Shown piece after piece: positions 1-12,011 of a DNA stretch of 64,000 bases. Every line of letters starts with the position of its first letter. The stretch's first letter is position 1. Origin of the DNA: Lineus longissimus (taxonomy: Eukaryota; Nemertea; Pilidiophora; Heteronemertea; Lineidae); NCBI RefSeq assembly GCF_910592395.1, contig NC_088319.1, positions 3,224,001-3,288,000 of the forward strand, written 5' to 3'. A model generated the notes under the pieces. That model did not search any database. It was given only the letters and a program-made list of their open reading frames with translations, and was not told the DNA's origin. A program made the translations under genes and the position numbers.

Positions 1-2058
1 CATCTGCTGATGTTGAACTGTTTAGAGGCACAATAATGGCGTGGCATTTGGACCCGACAATGGCGTGGCATTTGATTGTTGGGTTGGAGAATAACTTCCC
101 AAACGGCCGCCATGCACCGCCACCATGGTAACACTACAGTAGTCGTGTATGGGTACATGTAGTATTTTTCAAATCGTTCTGGCCAGGGGTGTATACTCAG
201 TTGAACTCTGGAATGTGACCAGATCACATTATTTACTAAAAGATAGGGCACACCACTAGATTATCTAATATTATATTTGGGTAGGCCTTACCAATGCTGA
301 AGAAACACAGCTAGACTAGCCTGGCCCTTCCCACTACAAGACTAGTATACAGCGGAGCGGAGCGGAGCACATCGGATCCAATCTGTCGGAGCCTGATTTG
401 CTAACTCACAGATGTAATGCATACGTCTGCACGTGGCAGGCTTCACTGTCCTTTCACGTGAACACTGAGAAACATGAAAGCAAGGTGGGATTTGCTAGTG
501 TTCATTTAAACATCTCCTCCAGCCCACCAGGCTTGCCTGCTTCCAATTCATAGAGACCTATCCTACCTTAATCCTCGTGGTCAACTGAGGGAATCATTGG
601 CCTCCTGTCCTTTCGGAATTGGCATGCCATTTATAACCTTGTGACGACCATGTTTATCCGCCGTCGCTTGGATCTCTTGAGAAACTGACAATGCACAAGG
701 GCGGCCGTAGGCCAGTCTGATCCGAGTGGGCGTATTTAGCGAGGGCGGCGATCGCCGAAAAACGTGTTTTTCATTTTACATGTAGATTTATGTCCTTTTG
801 GCGAAAAGTGGTGATCTGCCGCCCCAGAGAGCCAACTGCCACCCGGGACGAAAATACGGCCCTGACATTTGTAAGTTTCCTTCTCTGCCGAGATCTCTCG
901 CTTTCCTGAGGACAACACATTTATAAAAAGACCGTTCTCCATAAAGCTTTTCTCGTGTGAATTTTCAATGGCGAAGTTTGGTCGACGATCATCTCCAAGT
1001 TTATGGCATGAATAGTGCTGCTATCTTTCAGAAGCGTGCTAAACGTAAAAACTTGCACCGTGGCTTGGCATGAGGAACCTATTGGCCGAGTCTGTCTCCA
1101 CATCAACGCTAAATATTTGACCCAAGGATCTTTGTGGGTAGAGATTGTAAAATATTCTCCAAAGAAAACATCATATTCAAGGAAACAGTAGGACCGCCTC
1201 GCCACACTCTAACACTTCACCGGAGTATGATTGTTCAATTCCCCAGAGTTGTAACTGCGAAACTATTATGTACTAGTTGATGATATGACTGACAATCCAA
1301 CGCCCGAGTCTGTGGCAGCGCAAAAGGGTGTAACAGCAACAAATTAAGCCACATATTTGGTTGCACCATAATGTTTGATAGATCAAATTAGGTTAATAAG
1401 TAGGCCAGTTAGTACCTCTTCTTGCAACATGTTTTAAATGCCATTTACATTATTACATACGGAAACATTTCTTCTACACTATAAGATGACGATCAGTAGG
1501 TGAAAATGTCAACAATGGTATTTCTATTAACTCATTTATTTTTATATAAATATGTTCAGAACATATCTGATTTCACTTCGATTAATCGGGCAGCAATTTC
1601 CCTACAGAATTCAGTTAGTTCGGTTACTACACTTTCTCTGAGTTACATCCTGTAAGCCTTGACGCAAGGGCCCAACGCGCCGCGTAGCGGCAAAAAAGCG
1701 AAGCTGGCGAAACATTTATAACGGGTCACCGTCACTTATTATTGGACTTATAGCGCATTTACGGGGTTGCAACTATTTTGCTTTATAGTGTCACCAGGAA
1801 AGAAAAGCATGCGACCTAACGCCGATCTATTTGTATAAAGTGATAATTGGAAGGTATATAGTAGGAAATATCAATAAAATAATCATTCCATGTCGTCTTT
1901 TGAGGGCATTTTTGATTGTAAAAAATATATGTGTACGTCACCGTAGTCTCTGCAATGATAATTTTATCAGAGCAGTCTCGCGCAAGTAGAAGTTCTTTAC
2001 CTACTAGTTCTTCACTTATTAGTCTCAACGTCTGGCGCAAAGCCAGACGTTTTCCATT
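1..2058. other. Intergenic, no gene recognised
   Basis: I see no convincing coding exon here. Short open frames exist on both strands, but none has family-like sequence with matching splice sites. A small GGAGC-type tandem (cagcggagcggagcggagc) lies near 351-370. A minus-strand stretch near 790-912 has an acceptor-like boundary (tcctcag) and an open frame with two cysteines. It could be a downstream exon of the EGF-type gene, but nothing ties it to that gene. Confidence 0.5.
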
Positions 2059-2193
2059 ACGATTTCACTACGATGTTTGACAATAAGGAGCAGTGCGCGA
2101 GATATGCTAATGAGCAGACTTCCCTCGCTTGAGTTTCTGAAGAATGTTCCATATCGCGCTAAGCTCATCACTGCTGATTATGACAGGCGTGCA
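2059..2193 (+). repeat. 135-bp direct repeat, copy 1
   Basis: This segment recurs at 3618-3752 with only scattered substitutions and no length change. Both begin with acgatttcactacgatg and end with gacaggcgtgca. One frame stays mostly open in both copies and the predicted peptides are similar, but there is no recognisable domain and no start or splice context. It is most likely a fragment of a decayed mobile element or duplicated exon. Confidence 0.8.
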
Positions 2194-3617
2194 GCGGTAG
2201 GTATCTGCTCCCCAACTTCCACCCTAATACGGTACAATAAGTTACCATTTGATGAGAATGGGACAATGCCCTCACTGTGTATGGAGTCATAGGGATAAGA
2301 AGACATTATTCATTAGTGTTGGTACAAGTGATTTTGCCCAAAAAGCATGCGCATTAAAAAAACAAAATATGCAAGGTATCACGTACATGACCATGACGAC
2401 GTGCAGAAAGTGCACTGGCCAGTGCATACCCTATGGCTATGTATAGTAAACATGGTAAACATGAACAACATCATTATTCATCGGCAGTTCATTTTACTCC
2501 GAGCTTTTCCTGAAACATATTGCCATGATGATTAGGCCTACCATGTACCATGACCAATAACGGCACTAGATCATGTAGATGTCAACAAGTTCACATGAAC
2601 CGTATAATCCCGCATAATCCCGCATGGCGCATGTGGGACATGCGTCTAAACCAAAGCCCCAAAATCACTTGTTTTGGTCTATTTCACTTGTGTTTCCCCC
2701 GTCTCCCAGTCCATAGTACATTTACAGTTTACAATCCCCGATCATGGCCCAACAAAAGGTCATCGGTTGACTAAAGCCAAGGAACACAACTGTTCAATGG
2801 ATTTATAGTTGAATGCGATCAAACTACGTCTTTTCAATCGTGGATTGTAAATTTAACCCCATGGGCCTAGGGAAGGCCCTATAACAATACTTTCGACACA
2901 GTTATTATCTCCGCTGCCTCCACCATGTTACACACAGTGCTCACTGCTGATTCTAAAATGCGCCACCTAGTCAATTGCACTATCGTCATCACCTCATCAT
3001 ACTTCATTGACATTACAGGCACACATTGACATAGACCACTGTTGCAATCAACGACACAGTCGCTATCCAAGTAGCATTATAGAGGTAATTATCATTATCA
3101 TACCTCATTAGCATGTGAACCAATCGCGTCGCGTCCTTTGCGATCACGGCAAAGCCTCATGGAATAATGTCTTTCAACGTTGAATAATTTTTCATATTCC
3201 ATGCTTACAACTTCAATTTCTTCATAATCCATGGCTAGAACTTCAATACTAATATAATATCCAAGATAAAGTTACAAGAAGTAGTCAATAGGGGTCTCTC
3301 ACCTCTCACTGTACATGTATGTCCACACTATTCACGCTTGTACGAGGAATACATTCAATGCTGAATCTAACAACACCCAGTGCCCTTACTCTGTATATTA
3401 GTCACTGGAAGATGGCCCATTTCACTCCTTGCTTCTACTTCACCTATAGTCTCATTGCAAACGCCTCAGTTCTATGATATCACATTCACTTTCAGCTGTC
3501 ATGCAACGCAACAACTGTGCTATCTGCCATCGCACATCAACGAAGAAGTGCAGCCGCCCACATTCCACCTCACGTCTGTCCGACCAGCTGCAATCCTCGA
3601 CGACGCCCCACTGTACC

Positions 3618-3752
3618 ACGATTTCACTACGATGTTTGACAAGAAGGAGCAGTGCGCGAGATAGGCTAATGAGCAGACTTCCCTCGCTTGAGTTTCGGAA
3701 GAATGTTCCATATCGCGCTAAGCTGACCACTGCTGACCATGACAGGCGTGCA
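3618..3752 (+). repeat. 135-bp direct repeat, copy 2
   Basis: Second copy of the 2059-2193 segment. The surrounding 3380-3860 region is open in several frames on both strands, including a 135-codon minus-strand frame. The frames overlap one another and carry no known motif, so I do not call a gene. Confidence 0.8.
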
Positions 3753-3907
3753 TTGGACTGGTACAGGTTGGAACTGAACATTGAATATGCTGGTGGTGAC
3801 GCTTTCTGATGAGAAGTTGGTCGTGACTGATGCAGTATCCTTGGACTTGTCCACAGCATCGTTCAATCATTGCTCTCTGAGCTGCCTTGATTCTGCCTTG
3901 ATTCTGT

Positions 3908-3969
3908 ACCCAAATACTAAGACCAAATGCCTGTTGACTGTGCTTAAGAGAGACTGGCGCCATGCCTAG
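3908..3969 (+). repeat. Short repeat shared with 4264-4327
   Basis: About 60 bases starting caaatactaagaccaaatgc are repeated almost exactly at 4264-4327, where they form the left arm of a hairpin. This is probably the end of a small mobile element. Confidence 0.7.
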
Positions 3970-4287
3970 AGATATGACTGACCCCTATTGGCAAATTTGT
4001 ATGACTTTATCTTGCCTACCTAGCTGCTGCCTATAGTCTCCCTTTAACTGCGGAACACTTCAAAGTCGATAAAATGCCATGTTCCACCTTTTAATGTGTT
4101 CAGACTGCCATTTTCAAAATAATCAAGTCAGGACACTGCCTTCTAGTCTCATAATAAATTTTGCTTTCCTCAATATATAATAACATTTCTTCTTCTTCAA
4201 TGCTTTCATCATTCCAAACTTCTCCTCCTCTGACTTTTACAGGGGTACAGTCATGGCAATCAAAACCCAAATACTGAGACCAAATGC

Positions 4288-4351
4288 CTGTTGACTGTGC
4301 TTTAAGAGAGACTGGCGCCATGCCTAGTCTCTCTTAAAGCACAGTCAACAG
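4288..4351. repeat. Perfect 26-bp-arm hairpin
   Basis: The left arm 4288-4313 (begins ctgttgactgtgc) is the exact reverse complement of 4326-4351, separated by a 12-base loop. It looks like two abutting termini of the element whose end also occurs at 3908-3969, or the core of a small foldback element. Confidence 0.85.
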
Positions 4352-4434
4352 ACACCAACCCCCTCAGACTCAGAAACCACAAACGCCCAACCCTTCCTGC
4401 TACCCTAATACTTCTGGGTTTTTTTCTTTCCAGT

Positions 4435-4515
4435 TACAGTCCAAATCAGAATTGTCATCCCTAAACCCAGCGCGTAGGTCGTGCGTAAGTCGAGCGTAAC
4501 TTACATGAAGCTGAG
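4435..4515. mobile_element. Partial MITE, ACAGTCCAAATC-end family
   Basis: It begins ttacagtccaaatcagaatt and continues gtcatccctaaacccagcgc, matching the termini of the copies at 12160-12266 and 54465-54909. Only one end is clear here. Confidence 0.55.
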
Positions 4516-4960
4516 AGAGATAAGCGCGTCACGGGCGCAACTTGGCGCGACTGATATAGTCAATCTCATGGCCTACTTGATGATTCCTCATTGCTGCTAC
4601 GCATCTTCAAAACATGCCTAATAATTGTCTCAGATGTCCATCACATTCGTGTCTATGATTATGTTTATGAAAAGACTGACCCCCGTCCCGCGGGACCAAC
4701 CAATCATTTAGGATATCGCCTATTGATTGCGAGGCCCAGAGCATGAAATCAGTAGTATCTGATATGCATTCGCTTCCGAACTCCTCATGACCTGCTTGCA
4801 GCCAATAGGCCGGGGAGCAATCGGTTTCCATCGAACGATTATGTTGATGAAGTAGTCAGAAGTACATGTACTCCTCACATGTAGTTTTTCTTTTTAGTTA
4901 TTTCGTCATGTTCGCCAAAATTATATTGAACATTCGTGGCACGTTCTGTGGAGTCCTTAC

Positions 4961-5026
4961 GCCATGTACCGGTACATATTCAAGTTGACTTCTGAACATC
5001 GATATCCTGTCCATCCAGATTGACAC
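4961..5026 (-). CDS. EGF-like gene exon, Cys5-Cys6
   Basis: 66 nt, phase 2 at both ends, so skipping or swapping it would keep the frame, as with the alternative EGF exons of neuregulins. The acceptor is ctctcttgcag|G and the donor GC|gtaagg. It encodes CQSGWTGYRC followed by SEVNLNMYRYM, a typical juxtamembrane start. Confidence 0.75.
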
Positions 5027-6086
5027 CTGCAAGAGAGCGAAATATAAAATCAATTACATATGTAAATAGTTAACTGCGGGTGTTTTAGAGGCTCAAAAAC
5101 CTTTATTTCTTATTTCAATAAAAAGTGTAGCAATCGGGAAAACACTCTTTAGAGCAGATAAAGCGCGCACATTGATTTTTCCATCCAGAGATCAGGCTTT
5201 TTTATTCCTACCACGTATCCAAATGTTTGAAATATCGAGAGGCGGAGTATATTGAAAACAACAGGTGCCCGAATGAGACTTTTTAGGAACGTTGAGACCA
5301 CAGATAGTGGCGCTGTCCGGGTTTCGATCGCGAACACACAACCGTGCCATCACGATTCGGACGTTCTTTCACGGTGCTATCGCGCTGCCTGAAGGCGCCT
5401 CGAATGGAATCTATTTATGGAGTGCACAAGGAGGAAAATGTCACTGATGAGAGCAATGGGATGGTTAGTTGAATACCACAGGTAACGGTGGATGAACCAT
5501 GTGAAGCGGTAAGGGAAAAAGATCCTCGGACAAGGAATGGTCAGTGTTCAAAATGACAACACGGCACGTATATTTCATTCCTTTATCGTTGATAGAATCA
5601 AAAAGAAATTGCTGGGGCGGGTTGATATCAACATCCTTTGCTCCTGAGAAATGATTGCAGCGTTCTGCCACACTTTTGACCGCAATCACGACAATGCACG
5701 GAGTGCCATTTCTAATGCATTCATCAGTGCTTGAGCCTACATGAAACAGAAACCATTTCTCAGCAGCGTTTCTTCGGGGCAAGAATAAGAAGTGCAAAAC
5801 CGATTGATAATATCCTAGGAGTAGACGACAGGTTGGCCACGGCCATCACTCCTATCCAAAACATCCACGTGCACAACTTACACACATCCGTACTGCATCT
5901 TCTCCCCGGACTTGACGGCGAAACAAGTCCCTCTGTTGAAGCAGTAGGTATGGATGACTTTGGGTTGGCACTTGGTGCGGTTGGGGTCCGTTGGTGACGG
6001 GCCTTGGTCATATGTGCGTGGAGGCTGAAGACGGGCGGCGGCTTTCTCCGGGATGACCAGCGCCTCAAGGCTCAGGATCAGGAACC
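4961..6086 (-). CDS. EGF-like growth factor gene (two exons seen)
   Basis: Two minus-strand exons, 6086-5882 and 5026-4961, join in phase 2 to give one complete EGF domain. Its six cysteines are spaced C-x8-C-x5-C-x12-C-x-C-x8-C and the second half reads CVCQSGWTGYRC. The intron falls between Cys4 and Cys5, the position typical of ErbB-receptor ligand genes (EGF, TGF-alpha, HB-EGF, neuregulin), so a secreted or membrane-anchored EGFR/ErbB ligand is the best guess. The residues before the domain begin with a hydrophobic stretch (GFLILSLEALVI) that could be the end of a signal peptide. The exon carrying the start Met (upstream) and any transmembrane or cytoplasmic exon (downstream) were not found, so the gene is partial. 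An EGF domain from a larger multi-EGF protein is possible, but no second EGF exon is visible nearby. Confidence 0.72.
5882..6086 (-). CDS. EGF-like gene exon, Cys1-Cys4
   Basis: 205 nt. The acceptor is tttggtttaag before GG TTC; the donor is TGT GT|gtaagt. The exon enters in phase 1 and leaves in phase 2. It encodes the hydrophobic GFLILSLEALVI segment, a proline-rich linker, then the first four cysteines (KCQ, TYC, GTC, YGC). Confidence 0.75.
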
Positions 6087-9000
6087 CTTAAACCAAAAGT
6101 AAAGGGATATGATTAATGAGATGACAGGTGTGTAGTCCTAGGGCATTCTCCAAACAGGTCGATACGAATTATATTAGAGCAGTTCAGATGCATTCCCGCG
6201 GGAACGAGAACGAGGTGATTCCTTTTTTGCGTGATACGTCATCAGTTCTTGAGGGCTACCCCCACGGCGGCAGGTGAACTCATGAAATACGCGGTGATGC
6301 ATTATGGCTTTGATACCGACTGCGGCACACGATGGCCTTTGTATTAATCGTACGAAATTCACTTTAACGGTCAAGTAGAACCATATACCATAATCTATCT
6401 GGATAAAATAACACTTTTTCCAGGGGGACAAAAAACTGATGCCATAAAATATATCGTCATTATCAAATCGAAATTATTGCTTCGTGACTTGGCCCTGAAC
6501 AAACCTATACCCTATTTGACTAATACCACCTTCATTTTCCATCATCCCATAGACCACAATCAATTTCATGGCTGACTTCCGTTGGTGGTTATCAGCCAGC
6601 CGCCTGAACACCAAATCAATAATGGACACGGACCTTGAATATTATGATACGATGCAGAGAAATTTTATGAAGGTGACCAATTTGGTATTGATGTACATGT
6701 ATGTATTTCCAGGTGACGGTAATCCCGAGCAACATAGTGTAAATGCTCAACTAGATTTTTCTCGTCAGGTTCATTTGGTCGTTTGCATATCTTAGTGTCA
6801 CCTTTCTGCACGTTGTCTATTTAAATACACAAATGGCATGACGTTATTTTGCCCTTAATAGCCGCGCAAGTTATAAGAAGTCAGTCATGGCCCAATACAG
6901 CCCGATCTATTATCTTCAAACAAAGCCCGCTCGCGCCTCGGCCTGAGATTCCCATTATTCTACTGTCTTATCAGACGGTCATCAAGGCAAATTTTGATAA
7001 CATCGATCCCCATGAAACGACTCTCAGGGTAGTCAATAAGCCCAAACCAAGACGGGTAAATAAACGATTAAATGAAAAACTGGATGTCGCAATAATATAT
7101 TCACACTCTTCGGAGTTCAGCTAACAGCAGGTCGATAATAAATAAAATAATGTTGTTGATAAAAATTTAAAAAATCTATAAATGTGAAACTTGATGTTGC
7201 AATAAATTCACACTCTTCGGAGTTCAGGTAACAGCAGGTGGGTTATAAAGACCCTATTATGTTGTTGATAAAATTTTTAAAAATCCGTAAATGTGAAACT
7301 GGATGTCGCAATATATTCACACTCTTTTAAGTTCAGCTAACAGCAGGTGGGTAATAAAGACCGCAATGCTGTTGATAAAATTTTTAAAAAAATTATCCAG
7401 TTGGTTTAGAGTGAAACAGGATGCAACCGCATCATAGATTATTTATTATCCTTGGACAGTTTTTCTACCGTACCCCACACATGCAACAGCATCGTTCTCT
7501 ATAAAGGGGAGTTTTTCATCCTGGGATAACTACATTGTCAGTAGCATGACATTGACATTTTACAGCCAATGGTTTTGACTTACTGCGGTTTAGTCTCAAT
7601 GTAATATGATTCCGCCAGCCGAGAAATGACCCAGTCAGTAATAATTTCGACAACATGCTTTAATACTTAACCCGAAAAACAGTTTTTGTTGTTATGTTTT
7701 GCAGCCGCCGGGTTATTTGTAGCTGGCCTCGAGGCGGTAGGCAGGAGCAGGAAGCAGGAATTAAATCATTTGAAAGTCTTACTTAAAGGTAGGGGCGGCT
7801 TTTCACTACAGTACGTTTGTTCTTCTTCTGGTTCATCAATAAACTATTTTTCTGAACGTGTTTGATGCTTTTGCAATTTTGTTTCAGCTCTTTAGATAGT
7901 ACAATGTAGAAAAACGCGTTATTCGTTATTTTTAGTACGCACAAGTCCGGGCACGAAAGGCCTTTCCCGCCACGTGAGTGCACGCCGAGATCCGAGTTCA
8001 CGTCACCCCGCTATTACGACACAGCGTCATTTCCAACATTGTCGCAATAGCGGGGTAATCGAGCTCCAGTAGCGTGACGTCGGAAAAATCGATATCCACA
8101 CCAAGACGTCACGGGGTAGATCCATGGCTCCAGAAAGCGCCTTTCTAGTGCATAGTTCCTTAAGGATCGATGTTTGGATAGCTAACTCGGGTCAAATTGG
8201 AGTCAACATCGGAAAAGCGTGATAACTCAGTCAGTTTTTGAATTTTTCCTTTTTTGTGCAATTTGTTGATGGAAACTACTTATGTTGAATAGGAGGTGAC
8301 TGGGCAGCCGACAGCTGGGTAATATTGCCCTTAATAATGCCAATTGTCCTTCAAGTAGAACACAGTGATGTTATGAACTAGTTACCGTAGGGAATTGTTA
8401 ATAATGAAAACAACTATTCTATTTTAAAGCTGGGCCTGAAAACTGCCAATCTTCAAAACAAATACCGATATCCTGCAATGTAAATATCCTTGTCTGTTCT
8501 GGTCGACATCAAACGAAATAGATTATCGTTACATCTACGCTCGTCTCCACTCCTCCACTAACAGAAATAAGGAGATCTGAGCTTTTGAAAAACATTGTAG
8601 GGTCTTTCCACCCAACACAATGCACCTTGTCGAGGTTGTTTTGTTTTTTTTCATATGGAAAAGAAAAAAAATCCGACTCAGAATTTTCACAATCTCAGAA
8701 GTCTTAACGGGTTGGTCGTTTCTCTGAAAACCTCTTGATGTGCATACATGCTTGGGCTTACACAAAACCGAAACACAAGAAACTATATTTTCAAGAGTAC
8801 TAAATTTTGCGACACTGATAATTTTCGTCATACTAATTTCAAAACACTTACCACACAGTAGGAAAAGTATTAACTTGGTCATCCTCAATCCATGAAACTC
8901 TTTTATTCTAATATTTCAATCAAGAAATTATTCAGTCCTACATGGTGTAGTTCAGTGAAGTTGCGATAGTCTGCGAACAGAGCGGATGGCGATATTGTAG

Positions 9001-10041
9001 CCTGCAATGTCATTATAACTTCAGGCGAATCGTCTCTGTGACGTCAAATAATTTCTCTCAAGGATTCGCGCGCGGTAGGCCAACTTACAATTCTTTTGGA
9101 TTATTCGCGAAGCCCCGAAACGCGAACGCGAATGCCAAAGCCCATTCGCTGTCATTGCCCAAAGACAGCCCTTCCATCAATGGCTGCGCTGAAGTGCCTG
9201 GGCTAAAACACACGAATATTGTCGAATTGTACCTTCTGTGTTTTCCCTTTATGAAAAATTTCTTATCCTTCGTCTCGTGCCCATGTTTTATCTTTCAGAA
9301 TACGCACGCAACGGCACCTTTTGTCAAAACGTCTGCGCAGTTAATGAAATTATTGAAATGTAATAATGCATCGACTGATTAGTACATCGATTTTAATCAT
9401 CTAATTAGCAAGATTGATAGCTTATATAGAATCATCGACAAACTCTTTTCGATTTTGTCATCATTTAATTATTTGCATTCGATTACGAAGACGTCTTCAA
9501 CTCGTAGTGCAGGGCATGGCTTATTTCTTTGGTAATTGCATAAGTCGCCACACGCTCGAGACGAGAGAACATTGGGAGATGGGGATTTCGACCCAGTTTT
9601 GCCTCTTCTCTCGGACACCTTGGGTGGAGATTAGAAAATTCCTTCGCCTGTAGATAGAGAATCTTCTAATATAATTTGTGTCTCGTGACATTTTTGCATT
9701 TCAAATAAAGAATGTAGCAAGGCCAATAACCCTTTTAACTAACTATTAGGTCAGTTTAGATGAAAACTATCAAACGGTGACAAGAAATGGGAAAATACTG
9801 TCGTGATGAAAAGATATAGGATTTTCCATACAGGCCGTTGCCGTCACTCAATCCTCCGGGAATCCGGACGAAACTCTTTCAAGGACACTTCAAAGCCGTG
9901 GTAGTTGTTCACGACTTTTGCGAGTGTCGCCAGCCCATACAAACCTAGTGCAATATTTAGACACTGCTGGTATAATGAGCTACAGTGATGAAATTATTAC
10001 CCCCTTATGATTATGTACTCGGGATCGGTGCATGTAGTAGC
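6087..10041. other. Region without recognised gene
   Basis: Apart from the 7077-7395 tandem repeat, this 4-kb stretch shows only short unrelated open frames. An upstream exon of the EGF-type gene is expected somewhere on the minus strand here or beyond, but I could not identify one. Confidence 0.4.
7077..7395. repeat. About 110-bp tandem repeat, 3 copies
   Basis: Three units share aaactggatgtcgcaat, ttcacactctt, gttcagctaacagcaggt and gttgttgataaaat at about 110-base spacing. The third unit is more diverged at its end. Non-coding. Confidence 0.85.
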
Positions 10042-10522
10042 GAGTTTCCGCATCGCTTACGATTACGATTACGATTACGATTACGATTTGTGTTTGACGT
10101 CAGCGATTTTTGGTGCTACGTCATCCCCGGCGAAATCGTCGATGGTACTTTCGTCTCGTTCTTACGAGGATTCCGGCTGATCTTTGTAAGTCGAAAAACG
10201 ATTACATGGATAAGCGAAAAGCCTATTTTCCACGCTACATATCAAATTCAAGGTGAAATATTCATTGAAGAATACTTTAGAACATATCTGTCAAACATAG
10301 GAACTGCACTTAATGTGATCAACGGCGATTTTGATCATGTTTTAGCGCCGAGAAAAGTGCACCCAGAGCATGAGAGCAGAGTATAGGGCCAACACTACAG
10401 TACACCAAGTCGTTGGTGTGAATGCGGAAACAAAATTTCTGGTTCATGCCCGTTTTGAGAGTATTACGATTACGACTTTGAAATCGTAATCGTAGTCGTA
10501 ATCGTAAGCGATGCGGAAACTC
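10042..10522. mobile_element. Inverted-repeat element with TTACGA-repeat ends
   Basis: The left end runs gagtttccgcatcgcttacg followed by several (gattac) units. The right end is the reverse complement (cgtaagcgatgcggaaactc), also preceded by the hexamer. At about 480 bp this looks like a MITE whose terminal repeats have a simple-sequence hexamer just inside. Confidence 0.65.
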
Positions 10523-11361
10523 CCTAGTGTTGGTTGAGAGACGAACACGTTTGCGCCACTTTCGAAAAGACAGAAACGTCCTAAACGGCGAATAAAAACA
10601 AACTGACCAAGTCGTGATTATAGTCCTGGGAGGGGCGGTAGTCGACCCTGGATGACAAACAGAACCACATTTCATCAAGAGTAAACAGCATTTGTTAGGT
10701 TTTAAGATCGATAAGCATACCAATTTCTTGTATTGTTGTTTTTTGTATTTCACAAGGAATTTTATTTACAACTAACTGTTTTACAGCATTCTTTCAAGGC
10801 CTCCGCCGTTCGTTCAATTTTTTAATTCGAATTGAAAGTTCGAATTTTTCAAATAATATATTTATGTAATTTTTGAGTAAAATTTCAGCTGCTTCTGTGT
10901 TCACCAAAGACACATACTCTGAAGGTGAATTTTCGTCACGTTGACATGCAGCAGTGTGTACATGTTCTCTGTACATGTACTTATGGTGCAACAACACGAA
11001 CGGCGCTGTAGGCCTTCAAAACATTTGATTTGCCTTAAGAGTCGCCGTATTTATGGTCAACAGATCTGCACATAACTCACTCTGCAAAAACAGAACAGAC
11101 AACAAATATTTTGAGGGATTTTTGTTGTATTTACTGGGAAAAAATATTCTCTGACGAAAACAAGGTCTCAAATGACATGAATTCCCAGACATGGGCTGGA
11201 CTTTTTTGAAAACAGTCAAATTCCTTGTACCGGCTTCAATTGGTGAAAACCAACTAATGGCCGCTTCACACGATAAAATATTTTCCTACGAAATATTTCG
11301 TACAATTGTCCCTCCAACTTTGTTGGATGCAAATATTTCCTAACCCGAAGTCGACGACTGC

Positions 11362-11367
11362 ATTTAT
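11362..11367 (-). terminator. Candidate polyadenylation signal of SLC17 gene
   Basis: AATAAA on the minus strand (tttatt on plus), about 335 bases past the stop codon at 11700. It is plausible for the SLC17 transcript but unsupported by any cDNA. Confidence 0.35.
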
Positions 11368-11699
11368 TTTGTAGGGAAAATTACGTACGATTGAGAAATT
11401 GATCGCGTCTGGCGGGGTCGCAAGTTTTGGTAAGATTCACTCACTATTGTAAATAACCAACTGGGTTAATACTGTTCAATAACATGTGGATTCGATACCC
11501 TTATGCGCTATCGGACCACCTGATGGCTGACTGAGAAGTCCCTGACCTCTTGCGGTGAAACGCCAGAATTCATTATCATTTGAAATGACCGGAAATTCCC
11601 CAAGAAGTGCCCAGTGATTGGTTGAAGCTCCGGTGTAGGATTCAGGCCCTCTCATTGGAAAAAAATCTCCTCAAATTCTGCCTTCGGAAATCCCTGAAT

Positions 11700-12011
11700 T
11701 CAGCAATTCACCACTGCTTCCTCGCTGTCACTACTGGCATTGTCGACCTCTTCAAGCGAACGCATCAAATCCGTGCCTGACCTTACAAGTCTATCATCAG
11801 CAGGCTCGAGAGAGTCCGCCTTACTCAGTGATTGTCTTTCCTGGTCGCTGCCTGAGCCGAGGACAGGATTGGATATCGAGTACGCCCGCTGCTCGCCGCC
11901 CATCGCCCAAGGCTGCACCTCTCCTTCGGCAAACACACCGTAGAAAATGGTTCCGATAGTGTAGATAGCTGCACAGATGTAGAAGATTATCTGCCACTCC
12001 TCTCGCGAGCC
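11700..12011 (-). CDS. SLC17: SLC17 terminal exon: TM12 and tail
   Basis: 312 nt including the stop. Acceptor catttcag. It encodes [34 protein letters not shown] and a long acidic/serine-rich cytoplasmic tail ending in NC. The tail is longer than that of human sialin. Confidence 0.9.
   Translation of the reverse strand, partial: GSREEWQIIFYICAAIYTIGTIFYGVFAEGEVQPWAMGGEQRAYSISNPVLGSGSDQERQSLSKADSLEPADDRLVRSGTDLMRSLEEVDNASSDSEEAVVNC

Noticed and set aside
3452-3859. 135-codon minus-strand open frame, with overlapping plus-strand frames
   Set aside because: All frames overlap each other over a repeated segment, none has a recognisable domain, and no splice or promoter context supports one.
5731-5997. 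Plus-strand 88-codon frame
   Set aside because: It is antisense to the EGF-type exon, which has cysteine spacing and splice sites in its favour.
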